20,181 nucleotides of DNA. Source: Haplosporangium gracile. Taxonomy: Eukaryota > Mortierellomycota > Mortierellomycetes > Mortierellales > Mortierellaceae. Positions 1 through 10,171 of the stretch are shown here, one piece after another. Location: positions 1 to 20,181 of the forward strand of contig JAAAUF010000771.1 of NCBI GenBank assembly GCA_015499985.1, in the 5' to 3' direction. The notes under the pieces are model-generated. The model did not search any database, was not told where the DNA came from, and saw only the letters and a list, made by a program, of their open reading frames with translations. The stretch's first letter is position 1; every line of letters starts with the position of its first letter. Made by a program: the position numbers and the translations under genes.

Positions 1-166
1 GTGGTTAGGGGGAAGGACAGGCGCAAAACCCTCGCCTTCTTTATTTTCTACTTTGCACATCTTTGCTCCTTTTCGACTTGTTCATCCCTCATCGCCTCCT
101 TTCGTCTAATTCAGGACCCGACATCATCTCTCAAAACAACTCGGACCCATTTCTCATAACCAAGCG
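1..166. promoter_or_regulatory. Pyrimidine-rich upstream region of the broken Sel1 gene
   Basis: This stretch is rich in C and T, with many CTTTT, CCTC and TCGCC runs, and has no convincing coding content. It resembles the CT-rich leaders in front of the intact genes in this window. It ends in the CATAACCAAGCG context just before the ATG at 167. I infer that it is the old promoter and leader of the decayed Sel1-repeat gene. No TATA box is clear. Confidence 0.3.
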
Positions 167-1864
167 ATGTCACAAGAAGATTCCCCCCATACACTTCTTC
201 AGGCAGCCGATCTGTGTACAAAAACAACCTCGCCCCTTCAACCCCAGCAGCGGTCGCATACAATGTCATACACGTCGACCCATTTTCTAGCAAAAACATC
301 ATTCTCTGGGACGATGTGCTGCAAGCATTCAAGGACGCACTTCACGTCAGGCATCGAGCCATTATCCTTCCCTTCAAAAAATACGCCTCTAATTATTTGA
401 CCTCCCAACCCCTTATGCACTTTTTTTGAAATGTTGGGTGAATACTGTGTTCTAACATCTCTATTTTTTAATTGTTGCGATAACAAAAGTCTTGAACCTC
501 CTGGCGTCGCTGCCATTACCTACACCGGCGCAGTGAACACCTCAACAAAGTACGACTCTGGATATGTCTCAACGAGAAGAAACAATTGCCAGTCTGAAAG
601 TGAAGAGAGCTCCGGCTTACGGCGACGAGTTGGCAGGGATGAAAACAATACACATATCAACAGGCTGAACACCTCTGCGCGTGGTCCTCAACTCATTTCT
701 GACAGTGCCAAGGAAGACCTCATCGACCTAAGCGGCAACTTTTCTCACGGTGCCGAGAGAGATCTCATCAATCTTGGTGGCAATCCCAACTACTCGACTG
801 TTTCCTCGACCTTTTACAAAACAAACAATAATAATCCACCAACTTCCTTTCAACTCGCAAGCAGCAAAAAACAACCGCCTCAGTCGACGATAGCAGTTGC
901 CGAATCCAGCGACTTCATCCAGACGGTCATCAGAGCCAGCAAAGGAGACCAAGATGCCCAAGTCAACCTAGGGGAGATGTACCGAGTTGGTCGAGGCGTC
1001 AACATCGACTACCAAGCAGCAATGGATTGGCTTCTCAAATCAGCCCAGCAAGGATGCCCGAAAGCCCAACATCGCATTAGAGTTTTTTACAAGAGTGGAC
1101 AGGGCATTGCCAAAGACTAAGAAAAGGCCATGGAGTGGTATCGCATGGCTGCGCGTCAAAACTATGTACCTGCTCGGAATGGTCTAAGCATCTTGTACCA
1201 GCACGGACTAGGTGTCCTCCGGAATTATACTTCGGCTTCGGAATGGTACCTCAAGGCAGCGAAACTAGGAAACGTTATGCCCAGGACAAACTCGGACTGC
1301 TGTACAAACAAGGTCAGGGTGCTGCTGCAGGACTGTTCAGCTGCGGCGGGTGGTTTCTCATGTCGGCGTCTCAGGGATTTGCAGCAGCGCAAAATAGTCT
1401 TGAGCTGTTGGACTGGGGTGGACATGGCGTTCCTATGGGCAGTGCGATCGCGTTGGAATGATATTTGCAAGCTGCGGACCAAGGATATGCACCAGCCCAG
1501 GACAACATAGAGATCCGTAATAGGGGCGGACTGGCGTTCAACAAGATTCAAGAAGGCAATGGAGTGGTACCTTAAGGCAGCAGAGGGAGGAAACGCGGAC
1601 GCACAGAACAATATTGGTGCTTTGAATGAGAGAAGTGAGGGTGTTGAGATGGACTACAATAAGGCGCTGGAGTGGGGTCTCAGGGCCGCCCACTAGGGTC
1701 TACCAGCTGTTCAGTTCAATATTGGAGTGCTATACAAGGAAGGGCGTAGCATTCCGAAAAATATACCCCAGGCGATTGAATGGTATATAAAAGCAGCCAG
1801 GCAGGGTGCCGCTATGTTGGCGAGGAGGATAGATACACTTGAAATGAAAGAGCAGCTGAAATAA
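167..1864 (+). pseudogene. Decayed Sel1-repeat (TPR-like solenoid) protein gene
   Basis: An intact copy would encode a protein of alpha-alpha Sel1 repeats, a family that usually serves as a protein-protein scaffold. The N-terminal part, around 214-428, includes NIILWDDVLQAFKDALHVRH, which I recall from the head of Mortierellaceae Sel1 proteins. A low-complexity Ser/Asn/Thr-rich linker follows at about 500-930. About eight repeats run from 950 to the end, recognisable by pieces such as DAQVNLGEMYRVGRGVNIDY, EKAMEWYRMAARQ and AIEWYIKAARQGA. The coding frame moves 2-1-2-1-2, with changes near 180-215, 430, 1275 and 1545. In-frame stops are TAA 1118-1120, TGA 1459-1461 and TAG 1694-1696, and repeat sequence resumes directly after each. 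The final stop is TAA 1862-1864. Introns cannot explain stops inside continuous repeats, so I call it a pseudogene. The early frame change lies beside a six-C run at 183-188. Confidence 0.85.
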
Positions 1865-2395
1865 AACGTCGCAATTGCCCATTGTCTGTGTGTGCCTGCA
1901 AGTTGCAACCTCCAAGCGGGGCGGGATAGACGATGAGGGAGATGCAAGATCTCTTAAGGGCGATGCTGAAGGGTCGATCTCCGCCCAGGCACATATTACA
2001 CTATTAGTGTGGAAAATGAAATAAAAGAGAAAGAGAGAGCAATGGGAGATGTAATCCTCTCTTTCACACAACATCAACTCTCACCTCACTCTTTTCCTTC
2101 TCTGTTCTTTCTTTTCTTACTCATCACACTTCCTTTCTCACACTTACCTTTCCCTGTTTGAAGAAGGGATCTCAATTCCAACGGAAACCCCGCCACCAAA
2201 GACAACATCAACAAAGGGTCAACAACCAAACAAACGCTCTCCTCTCTGACTCCCCCCTCAGCCCAACCTCTTCCTCTTCTTTGTTTCGAGCACATACCTA
2301 CTCATCGACTCTGGTATTTAGGAGCAACAGGCACACATACTCTCTCGTTCTGATATCCGCACGACAAGCATAACCAAACAATCACTTCATCAGCT
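1865..2395. other. Intergenic region, septin promoter side
   Basis: I see no gene here. The first 200 bases follow the dead Sel1 gene and are of mixed composition. From about 2050 the + strand becomes strongly pyrimidine-rich (TCTTTCAC, CCTTCTCTG, TCTTTTCTTAC), then shows CAACATCAAC and CAACAACC runs near 2200-2230 that resemble the leaders of other genes in the window. I infer that the septin promoter and transcription start lie here. No TATA box is clear. Confidence 0.4.
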
Positions 2396-2535
2396 ATGGA
2401 CACACAATTGAGTGAGTAGCACCTTGCACCTATCTCCCTAAACCCTTTCTTTTCCCGTTTTTTTCTTCTCTGTCCCTTCTCTTCAATTCCCTTCTCGTCT
2501 TTCTTCTTGGCTCTTGTGTAGTTGTGGACTATTAG
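2396..2535 (+). other. Possible spliced leader with a 9-codon uORF
   Basis: An ATG at 2396 reads ATG GAC ACA CAA TTG A and then meets a perfect GTGAGT donor at 2412. A pyrimidine-rich stretch leads to a TGTAG acceptor at 2520-2521. Joining 2411 to 2522 gives the short peptide MDTQLIVDY and a stop at 2533-2535. This would be a 110-nt leader intron inside a uORF, about 400 nt upstream of the septin start codon. The splice signals are visible. That they are used, and that they belong to the septin transcript, is inference. Confidence 0.35.
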
Positions 2536-2935
2536 ACCAAGGAAGAGGCAGTGCTCAGAAAGTACCCACTGTTGTGTACAAATGAACAATATGTGCTCCG
2601 CTCACGCACGAACAACCTTCCCCAACAACGACACCTCCATAAACTCACTGCACCACTCAACAGTAATAATAACAACAAACAACAAAGAGAAATAAGGAGC
2701 AGCAGCAGTAGAGCAGAACAGACAACAATAACGACATACAACAAGAACAACCACAACAACAAAATACTGCCTCAGCCTTACTCGCCCACTTCCTGCACGC
2801 ACTTTTGCCACCTCTTCTTCTTGTCACTCTCTCATTCACTTTCCTTTCTTTTCTCATCTTCACATCATTCCGACCTTCCCTCCCTTCCAACCTCCCTGCA
2901 CCTCCCTCCTCCCCCCTTTTCGAATTCGATAATAA

Positions 2936-4372
2936 ATGACTCGCCATACTAACGGACACCACCACTCCCCTTCGCCCTCTGCTCACTACTCCAACGGCGA
3001 CCACTCCTCAGTGAACCCTTTTGCCGGCCAGAACATCGGTTACCTCCGCCTGGCCGTGGTCGGAGACAGTGGCGTCGGCAAGACCTCCTTCGCCCGCCAG
3101 TTCACAGAGACCTTACCCGAGGTCCTCTCCCACGACTGGGAGCCCCTCTCGGCAACTCATTCGGAAGATGACGACTACAAACGGACCGACACCCTCATCG
3201 AAAAGTTCTCATCCACGATGATGGAGATTCCCTGGGACAACATGGATGCTGACGACGAGGTCCCAGCTCGTAACCTCGTCTTTGTCGGTACGTTTTCTTT
3301 TTCTTTTTTTCGTTCTTGTTTGTCTCAGGTGGAAAGGAAGAGATACTGTCTACTACATCTTGTCCAGTACCTGTCTGCGGTGCATAGCCCGACTTTGGCG
3401 AGTGTCTTCTTCAGAGCATAGCCGCACTTCCACGAGAACTTCAATGGCTAATATCTATTCAATCCAATCTAATTAACCGTTATTATTGTGCTAATAGATA
3501 CCCCTGGATATGGAAGCGTTGTGGATGCTCAGCTCAACTTTGACATGTTCATGTCTTATGTCGGCCAGACTTTTGAAGAAAAGAACAAGCGCATCTCACC
3601 CTTCACAGAGGTCTCTAACAACGAGCTCATGCGCTCCCTCGTCACCGGTATGTTTGAAGTTTCATCTTTATTCTTGTTCACCATGTTCATGTTCTTATTA
3701 TTTTTCTCTTGCTTCTTCTTCTCCCCTTTTTCAAGTTGCTCGAACATTCCCATGGGATGTGCTATGCAACAAAAACTCACGCCGCATTTTTTTCATTTAT
3801 TTATGTGTACTGTAGGTGTGGGGGCGCACAAGTTTATTGATGTGGTGTTCTACCTGATTGTGCACCGCTTGAAGCCCATTGATGTGGAATACATGCGGTT
3901 GATCTCGGAAAAGGCAAACGTGGTACCGGTGATTTGCAAGGTCGATACCCAGTCGGAGCAAGAAGTCCGGGACCTCAAGGTCCAGGTCCTCAGGACTCTC
4001 AAGGAGCAAGGAGTGTCGATTTATACCTTCAGGATCGACTATGACCGTTTGATCCACATGGCCGAGAACGGACAAGTCGGTGGCCCCCCATTTGCAGTCT
4101 CCAACACAGCAGTCAAGCCTGCCTCTGATGATGCCAACGACCATATTGCATTCACACCAGCATCGAACGAGTTGCCATTGCTCAGGAAGTTGGTTCTGGA
4201 GACTCAGATCACCAACATTCGCCAGTTCACTGTCAAGAAGTTTATCAATTGGCGTGGAAAGCACCTTGCTCAGCAGCAGCAACAACATCAACAACAACAA
4301 CAGCAGCAACAGCCATTACAACAACAGCAGGCTTACTACCAGCAGCATCAATACCAGCAGGCCGCCCGTTAA
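2936..4372 (+). CDS. Septin-type GTPase with a glutamine-rich tail
   Basis: Septins are GTP-binding proteins that form cortical filaments at septa, buds and hyphal tips. Three exons (2936-3287, 3498-3647, 3816-4372) give 352 aa. The introns are 3288-3497 (GTACGT...TAG) and 3648-3815 (GTATGT...TAG). The start is fixed by an in-frame TAA immediately upstream. The G1 P-loop GDSGVGKT is at residues 43-50 and the G3 motif DTPG at 118-121, formed across the first junction. The septin-typical RLKPIDVEYM...EKANVVPVI precedes a G4-like CKVD at 208-211, where septins usually have AKAD. A septin-unique-like segment follows (LRKLVLETQITNIRQFTVKK). The usual C-terminal coiled coil is absent. The last ~30 residues are a Q/H tract encoded by CAG/CAA at about 4270-4366. 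The septin call is firm at domain level; the subgroup is unclear. It may bind or hydrolyse GTP differently because of the altered G4. Confidence 0.85.
4270..4366 (+). repeat. CAG/CAA repeat encoding the septin polyglutamine tail
   Basis: A mixed CAG/CAA tract, interrupted by CAT, CCA TTA and GCT TAC TAC codons, makes up the last ~30 codons of the septin. The mixing of CAG and CAA keeps the protein Q-rich while limiting pure-repeat slippage. The length may vary between strains. Confidence 0.85.
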
Positions 4373-4997
4373 TTAGCATTGGCGGTTCCTTTCTCCTTTT
4401 TTTGTCGTTGACAACATCTCCATATCTTGCAACCCTTCCTTATCCTTCTCTCTCTTTCTACAGCCACTTATGCACAGAACACAGCCTCGACTCTCTCTGA
4501 GCTGTAGATGATCTAAACCTAATAAAACAGCACCTATATATTTTTTTATTTGGCCTTGTTACAATTTCTTTTCTCTCTTTTTCATAACTGCAAGACAGGG
4601 TTCAAGGGTTCTTACTTTCTCCTTCATCATTATGAGTAAACCGGAACCATGGGTTTAACTATCGTCGACTGCGGCCACCAACTAAAAAAAAAAACGAGCG
4701 TGTGTGTGTGTGGCTCGAAAATGGTCATGTGACGGCAAGAGGTAAGGGGTCATGATGACTGCAGGCGTGAATGCGACCTCAGTCCAGCTTCCAAATAAAA
4801 AGGGGACTCGCCCACTATTTTTACACAGTAATTTTTGATATCTTTTTCCTTCTACACGACCAGCTACACCACCAACTCCAACCTCCGACTGTCCCTGTTG
4901 TTTATATTTCACCTCCTTTACCTCCACTGCCCCTACTAAAAGCATCTCTTCTTCTTTTTTCTTAATCACACCCACACACTCTTTTTCATACACAAAC
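4373..4997. other. Septin 3' flank and GlnRS promoter
   Basis: AATAAA at 4521-4526 is a plausible polyadenylation signal about 150 nt after the septin stop. Further on are an A-run with a short GT microsatellite (about 4683-4712), GTCATGTGAC at 4724-4733 (close to the RTCACRTG site of Cbf1-like bHLH factors, read on the - strand), and an AATAAAAAGG TATA-like stretch near 4794-4803. A CT/CA-rich leader then ends in CATACACAAAC directly before the GlnRS ATG. The signals are visible; their function is inferred. Confidence 0.4.
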
Positions 4998-7900
4998 ATG
5001 TCCGAGCAGCTGGTCGCCCTCTTCCAGAACATCGGCCTCGCCGAGCAGAAGGCCAAGGAAACCGCCAAAAACAAGAACCTCGCTCCCACCCTCGAAAAAG
5101 CCATCCACTCTGCAGGCTACGACACTAAACCTGCCGAAAAGTCAACTGGTGCACTCGTCTATGCCCTCGCCTCTACCATCACCCCCACCGCCCTCCCCCA
5201 TCTCGACTACCTCGCCAAGGCTATCCGTGACTCGTACGTCTTCTTTTTTGCTTCTTCGTTGTTGTGGTGGTGGAAAGATGTTTACGTTATTTGGGGGTCA
5301 TTGAGGAGTCGAGCTTCATCGAGAGCTGGAAATGACGAGTAGAAAGGACGCGATCTGGCTTGGGTTGATCAGTTTTTTTTTTGGACTAGTGTCCAAAAGT
5401 GGACTAGCAGCAGAATAACTCACACTTCTTGTAACTTGCATCGTTGTCCTCTTCTTGTTTAGTCGCCTTACCACCTCTGACCAGGTCTCCGGTAAGGATA
5501 CGCACTTCTATTTTTTTATATGTGCTCGCTCACTCTACGCTTTTTTTTTTTTGTTTGTCCTCATGAGAGAGTTCTATCTATCCTCGTGTTTGGTAACAAT
5601 AAATAATAATAGAAAAATGGAACACCATGGGACTGATACTTTTACTTTATATCTTTCACGACGAATAGCTGCTATCAAGTTTGTCCAGGATAAGAAGGAG
5701 ATTGATGATGCCAAGTTCAACGAGGAGTGCGGTGTCGGTATGTCACAAAGCCAACGGCTTCTTCAACTCTTAAAATTCCAAACTGTCGAAAACACCACTG
5801 TCGTTCTCCCTTCGCTCGTACTTCCTTTTCTTTCCCCTCATCCAACCCCCCTGTTTTGCTTACCTCGGACGCGTCATGCAAAACGCGTTTTGTTCGTTTT
5901 CTTTTCTTCATCTTCTTCGAACCATTTGTTTATTGACTCTTTACCTTATCTCTTTTCATCATGAATAGGTGTTGTCGTCACAAAGGAGGAAGTCAACAGT
6001 GCTGTCGACGCATACACAGAAACCGTCAAGGACAGATTGGTCAAGGATCGCTACAAGTTCTTTGGTCTCTTCTTTGCTGGCGCCAAGAACATCCCCAGCT
6101 TGAAGTGGGCTAACGGTGGAGACATCAAGGAGGCTGTTGATGCCAAGATGCTCGCAGTCCTTGGACCCAAGGATGAGCGCGATGTCGTCGTCAAGAAGGT
6201 ATTTTTCATTTTTCTGGGAGATTTTGCGACATTCATGGATATCTATCAGCAGGAAGGAAAACAGGATGAGAGAAAGGACGACATGCAGGATGAAGACACT
6301 CACTGGGCACAAAGCTACAACAGGAACACAATCAGGAAAATCGACAGTGGCGTAGCGTCGATCATAACAACAATGTTCACGGAATTAGCTGCAACAACAA
6401 TAGCAATAATAGGACAATTGATATTACATACTAACATCATCTTTCGATCATTCGAAATGGACTTATGTAGAAGAAGGAGCCTAAGGTTGAGGCAAAGGAG
6501 GAGAAGAAGGTCGAGACATCGGCTACCGAGGTCAAAGTCGCAGATATGTTCTTTGAGGGAGAGCTCTCAAAGCTGCACGTTCCTGGAGGCAACCTCCAGA
6601 TCAAGCCCGAGTTGATGGTGGAGCACTTGAAGGCAACTGGCGGCAAATACGTCACCCGTTTTCCCCCAGAGCCCAACGGCTTCTTGCACATTGGACACGC
6701 CAAAGCCATCAACATCAACTTTGGACTCGCCAAGGCCCACAACGGTATCTGCAACCTCCGCTATGACGATACCAACCCCGAGGCTGAGGAGGAGAGATAC
6801 TTCACCTCCATCTTTGAGATTATCAAGTGGCTCGGATTTACCCCCAGCGAGGTCACTTACTCATCCACCCACTTCCAGCGCCTCTACGAGCTCGCCGTTG
6901 AGTTGATCAAGAAGGACAAGGCCTACGTCTGCCACGTAAGTCGTCAGGAATTCGCTCTTACACCAAACGAGTATCGAACGTTTTAATATCGATCGTGTCT
7001 GACCAAATGCTTTTTTCATTGTGATAAATAGTGCACGGGAGAGCAGATTCAGATGCATCGCGGCGGCCCTGAGCGTGGTCCTCGTACTGCCTGTGAGCAC
7101 CGCGACAGACCCATTTCCGAGTCATTGGAGTTGTTCGAAAAGATGAAGAACGGCGGATTTGAAGAGGGACAGGCTATTCTCCGCATGAAGATGGATCTCG
7201 AGAACGGCAATCCTCAGTTCTGGGACTTGGTCGCCTACAGAGTCTTGAAGACCCCCCATCACAGGACCGGCTCGGAGTGGGTCATCTACCCTACCTACGA
7301 CTACACCCACTGTCTCGTCGATTCTTTCGAGAACATCACCCACTCTCTCTGCACAGTCGAGTTTACGCAGTCGCGCGCCTCGTACTACTGGTTGTGCGAT
7401 GCCCTCGAGGTCTACAAGCCTGTCCAGTGGGAGTACGGTCGTCTCAACGTTGCCAACACGATCTTGTCCAAGCGCAAGATTGCCGAGTTGGTCAAGAAGG
7501 GGCACGTCTTTGACTGGGATGATCCCAGACTGTACACCCTCCCTGCCATCCGTCGTCGCGGTGTTCCTCCTCAGGCTATCAACAACTTTGTGCACACTTT
7601 GGGCGTCACCAAGTCCGACACCGTGATTGAGGTCTCTAAGCTGGATGCCTTTATCCGCGACTACTTGAACGAGACCGCTCCTCGCTTGATGGGAGTGTTC
7701 AACCCCATCAAGGTCACGCTCGAGAACTTGCCCGAGGGTCACGTCGAGATGTTGACTGTCCAGAACAAGCCCAGAGACCCCTCGATGGGCGAGCACTCTA
7801 TCCCCTTCACCCGCCAGGTCTGGATTGACGGATCGGATTTCAGAGAGCAGGACGACAAGGATTTCTTCCGCTTGGCACCTGGCAAGACTGTCGGTCTCCT

Positions 7901-8426
7901 CAACGTCCCTTGCCCCATTACCTGCACGAAGGTTATTAAGGATGAGTCTGGCAAGGTTGTCGAGTTAATTGCTCGCTACGAGGATGCTGCTGGCTTTAAG
8001 AAGCCCAAGACCTATATCCAGTGGGTTGCTGAGAGCCTCAAGCACAACTCTCCCGTCCGTCTGGATGAGGTCCGTCTGTTTGATCGCCTGTTCCACCACG
8101 CCAACCCTCGGGACAAGAAGGAGGTTCCCGGTGGATACTTGAGTGATGTGAACATGGGCAGTTTGAGCATCGAGAAGGGTGCTTTGGTTGAGATTGGATT
8201 GTGGGATATCATGAATCGCTGGGCCAAGAGCTCCGAGACTAAGACGGATTACGAGGCCATGCGGTTCCAGCTGACTCGTATTGGATACTTCTGTGTAGAC
8301 AAGGAGGCTGATTTGGGTGACTTTAAGGAGAAGCCCAACGCGTCGATCAAGGACACTGTCAAGAAGATTGTCCTCAACCGGACTGTCAGCTTGCAGGTCA
8401 ACAGCTCTCTCAAGAATCAGGCCTAA
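4998..8426 (+). CDS. GLN4-like (QARS): Cytosolic glutaminyl-tRNA synthetase
   Basis: This class I synthetase charges tRNA-Gln with glutamine using ATP, in the cytosol. Six exons (4998-5233, 5463-5491, 5669-5737, 5969-6198, 6471-6935, 7032-8426) give 807 aa, the usual size for fungal GlnRS. All introns have GT donors and TAG acceptors, and phases stay open throughout. Residues 1 to about 185 form the eukaryote-specific N-terminal region, followed by a Lys/Glu-rich linker ([13 protein letters not shown]). The catalytic core carries [14 protein letters not shown] at about 253-266 (HIGH signature 261-264) and LSKRK at about 488-492 (the KMSKS equivalent). The tRNA-recognition region and anticodon-binding beta-barrels follow up to the stop. 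The ATG context (CAAACATG) has A at -3. Exon 2 is only 29 nt. The gene is complete, with no broken motif, and is very probably essential. Confidence 0.96.
5738..5968 (+). promoter_or_regulatory. GlnRS intron 3 with paired ACGCGT palindromes
   Basis: Within this 231-nt intron, GACGCGTC (5868-5875) and the 14-bp perfect palindrome CAAAACGCGTTTTG (5879-5892) sit side by side. Both contain ACGCGT, the MluI cell-cycle box bound by MBF-type factors in yeasts. The palindromes are seen directly; a regulatory role is inference. Confidence 0.35.
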
Positions 8427-9419
8427 ATTTACCTTTCTGGAGACGGAATGGTTTTTTTTTTACTCTTTTTCACAGTTTTTGTCGTTTTCATTAAAAGTGC
8501 TTTTCACCTTTTATTGCTTGGATAAAGGAGGTTTGTGAAGCCACGTTGTGGTTCCTTGATATAGGTACATATGGATGTGGACGTGGATGTAGATGAGACG
8601 CGGTGAAGAGCTACACACTTTCCGGCAAAAGCGGGGCCAATTTGGGCCATCAAAGTTTATTTTGCCAAGACCCAAGGGGGTTGTTTCACGCAGGGCTGTG
8701 GGTAACAAAAAAATGCTTCTAATTGATCTGAGAACTTCTTTTGCAATATTGAAAACTGGCTTGATTTTTCTTTTAGAACCAAAGGTAGAGAGTAGCGATA
8801 GATTGGCGAGTAGAAAGTGCCTTTCTCTCCCATGTTATTTTTGACTCTAAACTTCTGGGCAAAAGGAACAGGATGGAGTCAGAAGGACTTCGTCAAGGAG
8901 GTTAGAATGGATGGAAGGGAGAGTACAAAGAAAACAAAAAGCCTTTTTAGAGGCGATTGTCATTGGGTGGCGCTGTTCGTTTTTCCTTTTTTGTTGATTT
9001 TTTTATGTGCTCTCTTGCCTTGCGGATGATGTATTATTTCAAAAAAAAAAAGGGGAGGGCTGTGGCGAGTAAGTGTAAGTCTTGGCAAGAAAAGGGGAAA
9101 ACATCATGGATCCGTAGTGTGGAATTTATAGTTTTTCCAGAATCCATGGCGAGTGGGTGGTTGCATGAACGTTTGTGATATAAAGATGTTTGATTGTCGC
9201 TCACTCTTTTTTTAATTTTTTATAAATTCCTTTTCCATATAACACAACAACCCGTGAACACTTTCCAGTCTCTTCAATCATCTCTTGCCGCATTGATCTC
9301 ATCGACACCTACAAGTGTAACCAACAATAACACTGCAACCCACAACCGTAACTGCTACCGGAACGTCAATCAACCAATCCACAACCTCCGCACCCCTTGC
9401 AGCACCACCCACAACCGCC
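8427..9419. other. GlnRS 3' flank and promoter of the coiled-coil gene
   Basis: I see no gene in this ~1 kb. The first part has T-rich tracts and no canonical AATAAA. TATAAA at 9179-9184 lies about 235 nt before the next ATG and is the clearest TATA box in the window. After it comes a T-rich stretch and then a CAACAACC / AACAATAAC / CCACAACC-rich leader up to 9419, typical of the leaders here. CCAAT also occurs near 8637, without support. Confidence 0.45.
9179..9184 (+). promoter_or_regulatory. TATA box of the coiled-coil protein gene
   Basis: TATAAA stands in a suitable place: it is followed within 30 nt by a pyrimidine-rich stretch and then a CA-rich leader without upstream stop-start clutter leading to the ATG at 9420. 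Position and sequence are visible; use is inferred. Confidence 0.45.
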
Positions 9420-10133
9420 ATGTCCTCCTCTCAATCAGCAGCGCAGGCCAACAAAGACCTTCAAAAATCGATCAAAGAAACCCTCAAGACCTACGAAACC
9501 GTCTACAAGACCACCGTGCGCGAGGCCGAAAAGAAATGTGATAAGATCCGAAAGGAAGCCGAGAAGGAGTTTGAGCGAGAGAAGGCGATCATTAAAGGAC
9601 ATCGGGATACGAAGGAGAAAGCGGCCAAGGAGGAGTTTGGGATTATGAAACAGGAGGCAAAGGATTTGCATACGCATCTTGTACTCGAGGCGGTGAGGAA
9701 TGCGATTTTGGATTTAAAGACTAGAAACCTTGTTGAAGGTGCTTCTGGAGGTGGACTGGCGAGGACGAATTCGGTGGCGTCGACAAACTCTTCCACTTCG
9801 GCAGCGGCCGCCGCCGCAAAGGAGGAGGCAGAAGTGAAGGAATGGGTCGAGATTGCGGCCGAAAAGCTCGAGATACACATGTCGCGATCTGTCGTCCGTC
9901 AACGGGTCCTCGAAGAGGTTGCCTCGGGGGCCCTATTGAGACAGTACCAGGCTCAACAGGAGGCTGATCGTCGGACCCAGGACCTACAGCGTCAGATTGA
10001 GCACCTCCAGATGCTCCAACATCAGCACCAACAGAATCAGTTGCAGCAGGGTGTGGCGCCGCCAGCGTATGGACCTCCCGTAGGTGTGACTGCGAGCGAC
10101 TATAGTCAGTTGTATGATGTCAAGAAGCCTTAG
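9420..10133 (+). CDS. Uncharacterised coiled-coil protein, 237 aa, single exon
   Basis: I do not recognise a named family. Residues ~10-90 are a highly charged Lys/Glu helix that looks like a coiled coil (REAEKKCDKIRKEAEKEF). Residues 85-107 are a more hydrophobic helix, and 108-133 a Gly/Ser/Ala low-complexity hinge with an Ala run. A second helical block at 134-175 contains EWVEIAAEKLEIHM. Residues 175-210 are rich in Gln and His, and the tail is Pro/Gly/Tyr-rich (PPAYGPPVG, then YSQLYDVKKP at the C-terminus). There is no signal peptide or membrane segment. Coding content is convincing: one long frame, codon use like its neighbours, a CGCCATG start context, a TATA box and a CA-rich leader upstream. 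It may be a cytosolic scaffold or BAR-like helical protein, but nothing in the sequence proves this. Confidence 0.8.
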   Translation: MSSSQSAAQANKDLQKSIKETLKTYETVYKTTVREAEKKCDKIRKEAEKEFEREKAIIKGHRDTKEKAAKEEFGIMKQEAKDLHTHLVLEAVRNAILDLKTRNLVEGASGGGLARTNSVASTNSSTSAAAAAAKEEAEVKEWVEIAAEKLEIHMSRSVVRQRVLEEVASGALLRQYQAQQEADRRTQDLQRQIEHLQMLQHQHQQNQLQQGVAPPAYGPPVGVTASDYSQLYDVKKP

Positions 10134-10171
10134 TTAGGTATGTCTTTTTCTCCCGGGTTTTTTCGTTTCTT

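Noticed and set aside
1118..1120. TAA in the Sel1 gene as the true end of a short intact gene
   Set aside because: Sel1 repeat sequence continues in the same frame directly after it (EKAMEWYRMAARQ), so it is a premature stop.
1225..1611. 128-codon frame antisense to the Sel1 repeats
   Set aside because: It is the reverse complement of the repeat codons and carries no recognisable protein feature.
7122..7796. 224-codon frame antisense to GlnRS
   Set aside because: It is a shadow of a strongly biased coding exon and has no promoter or motif of its own.
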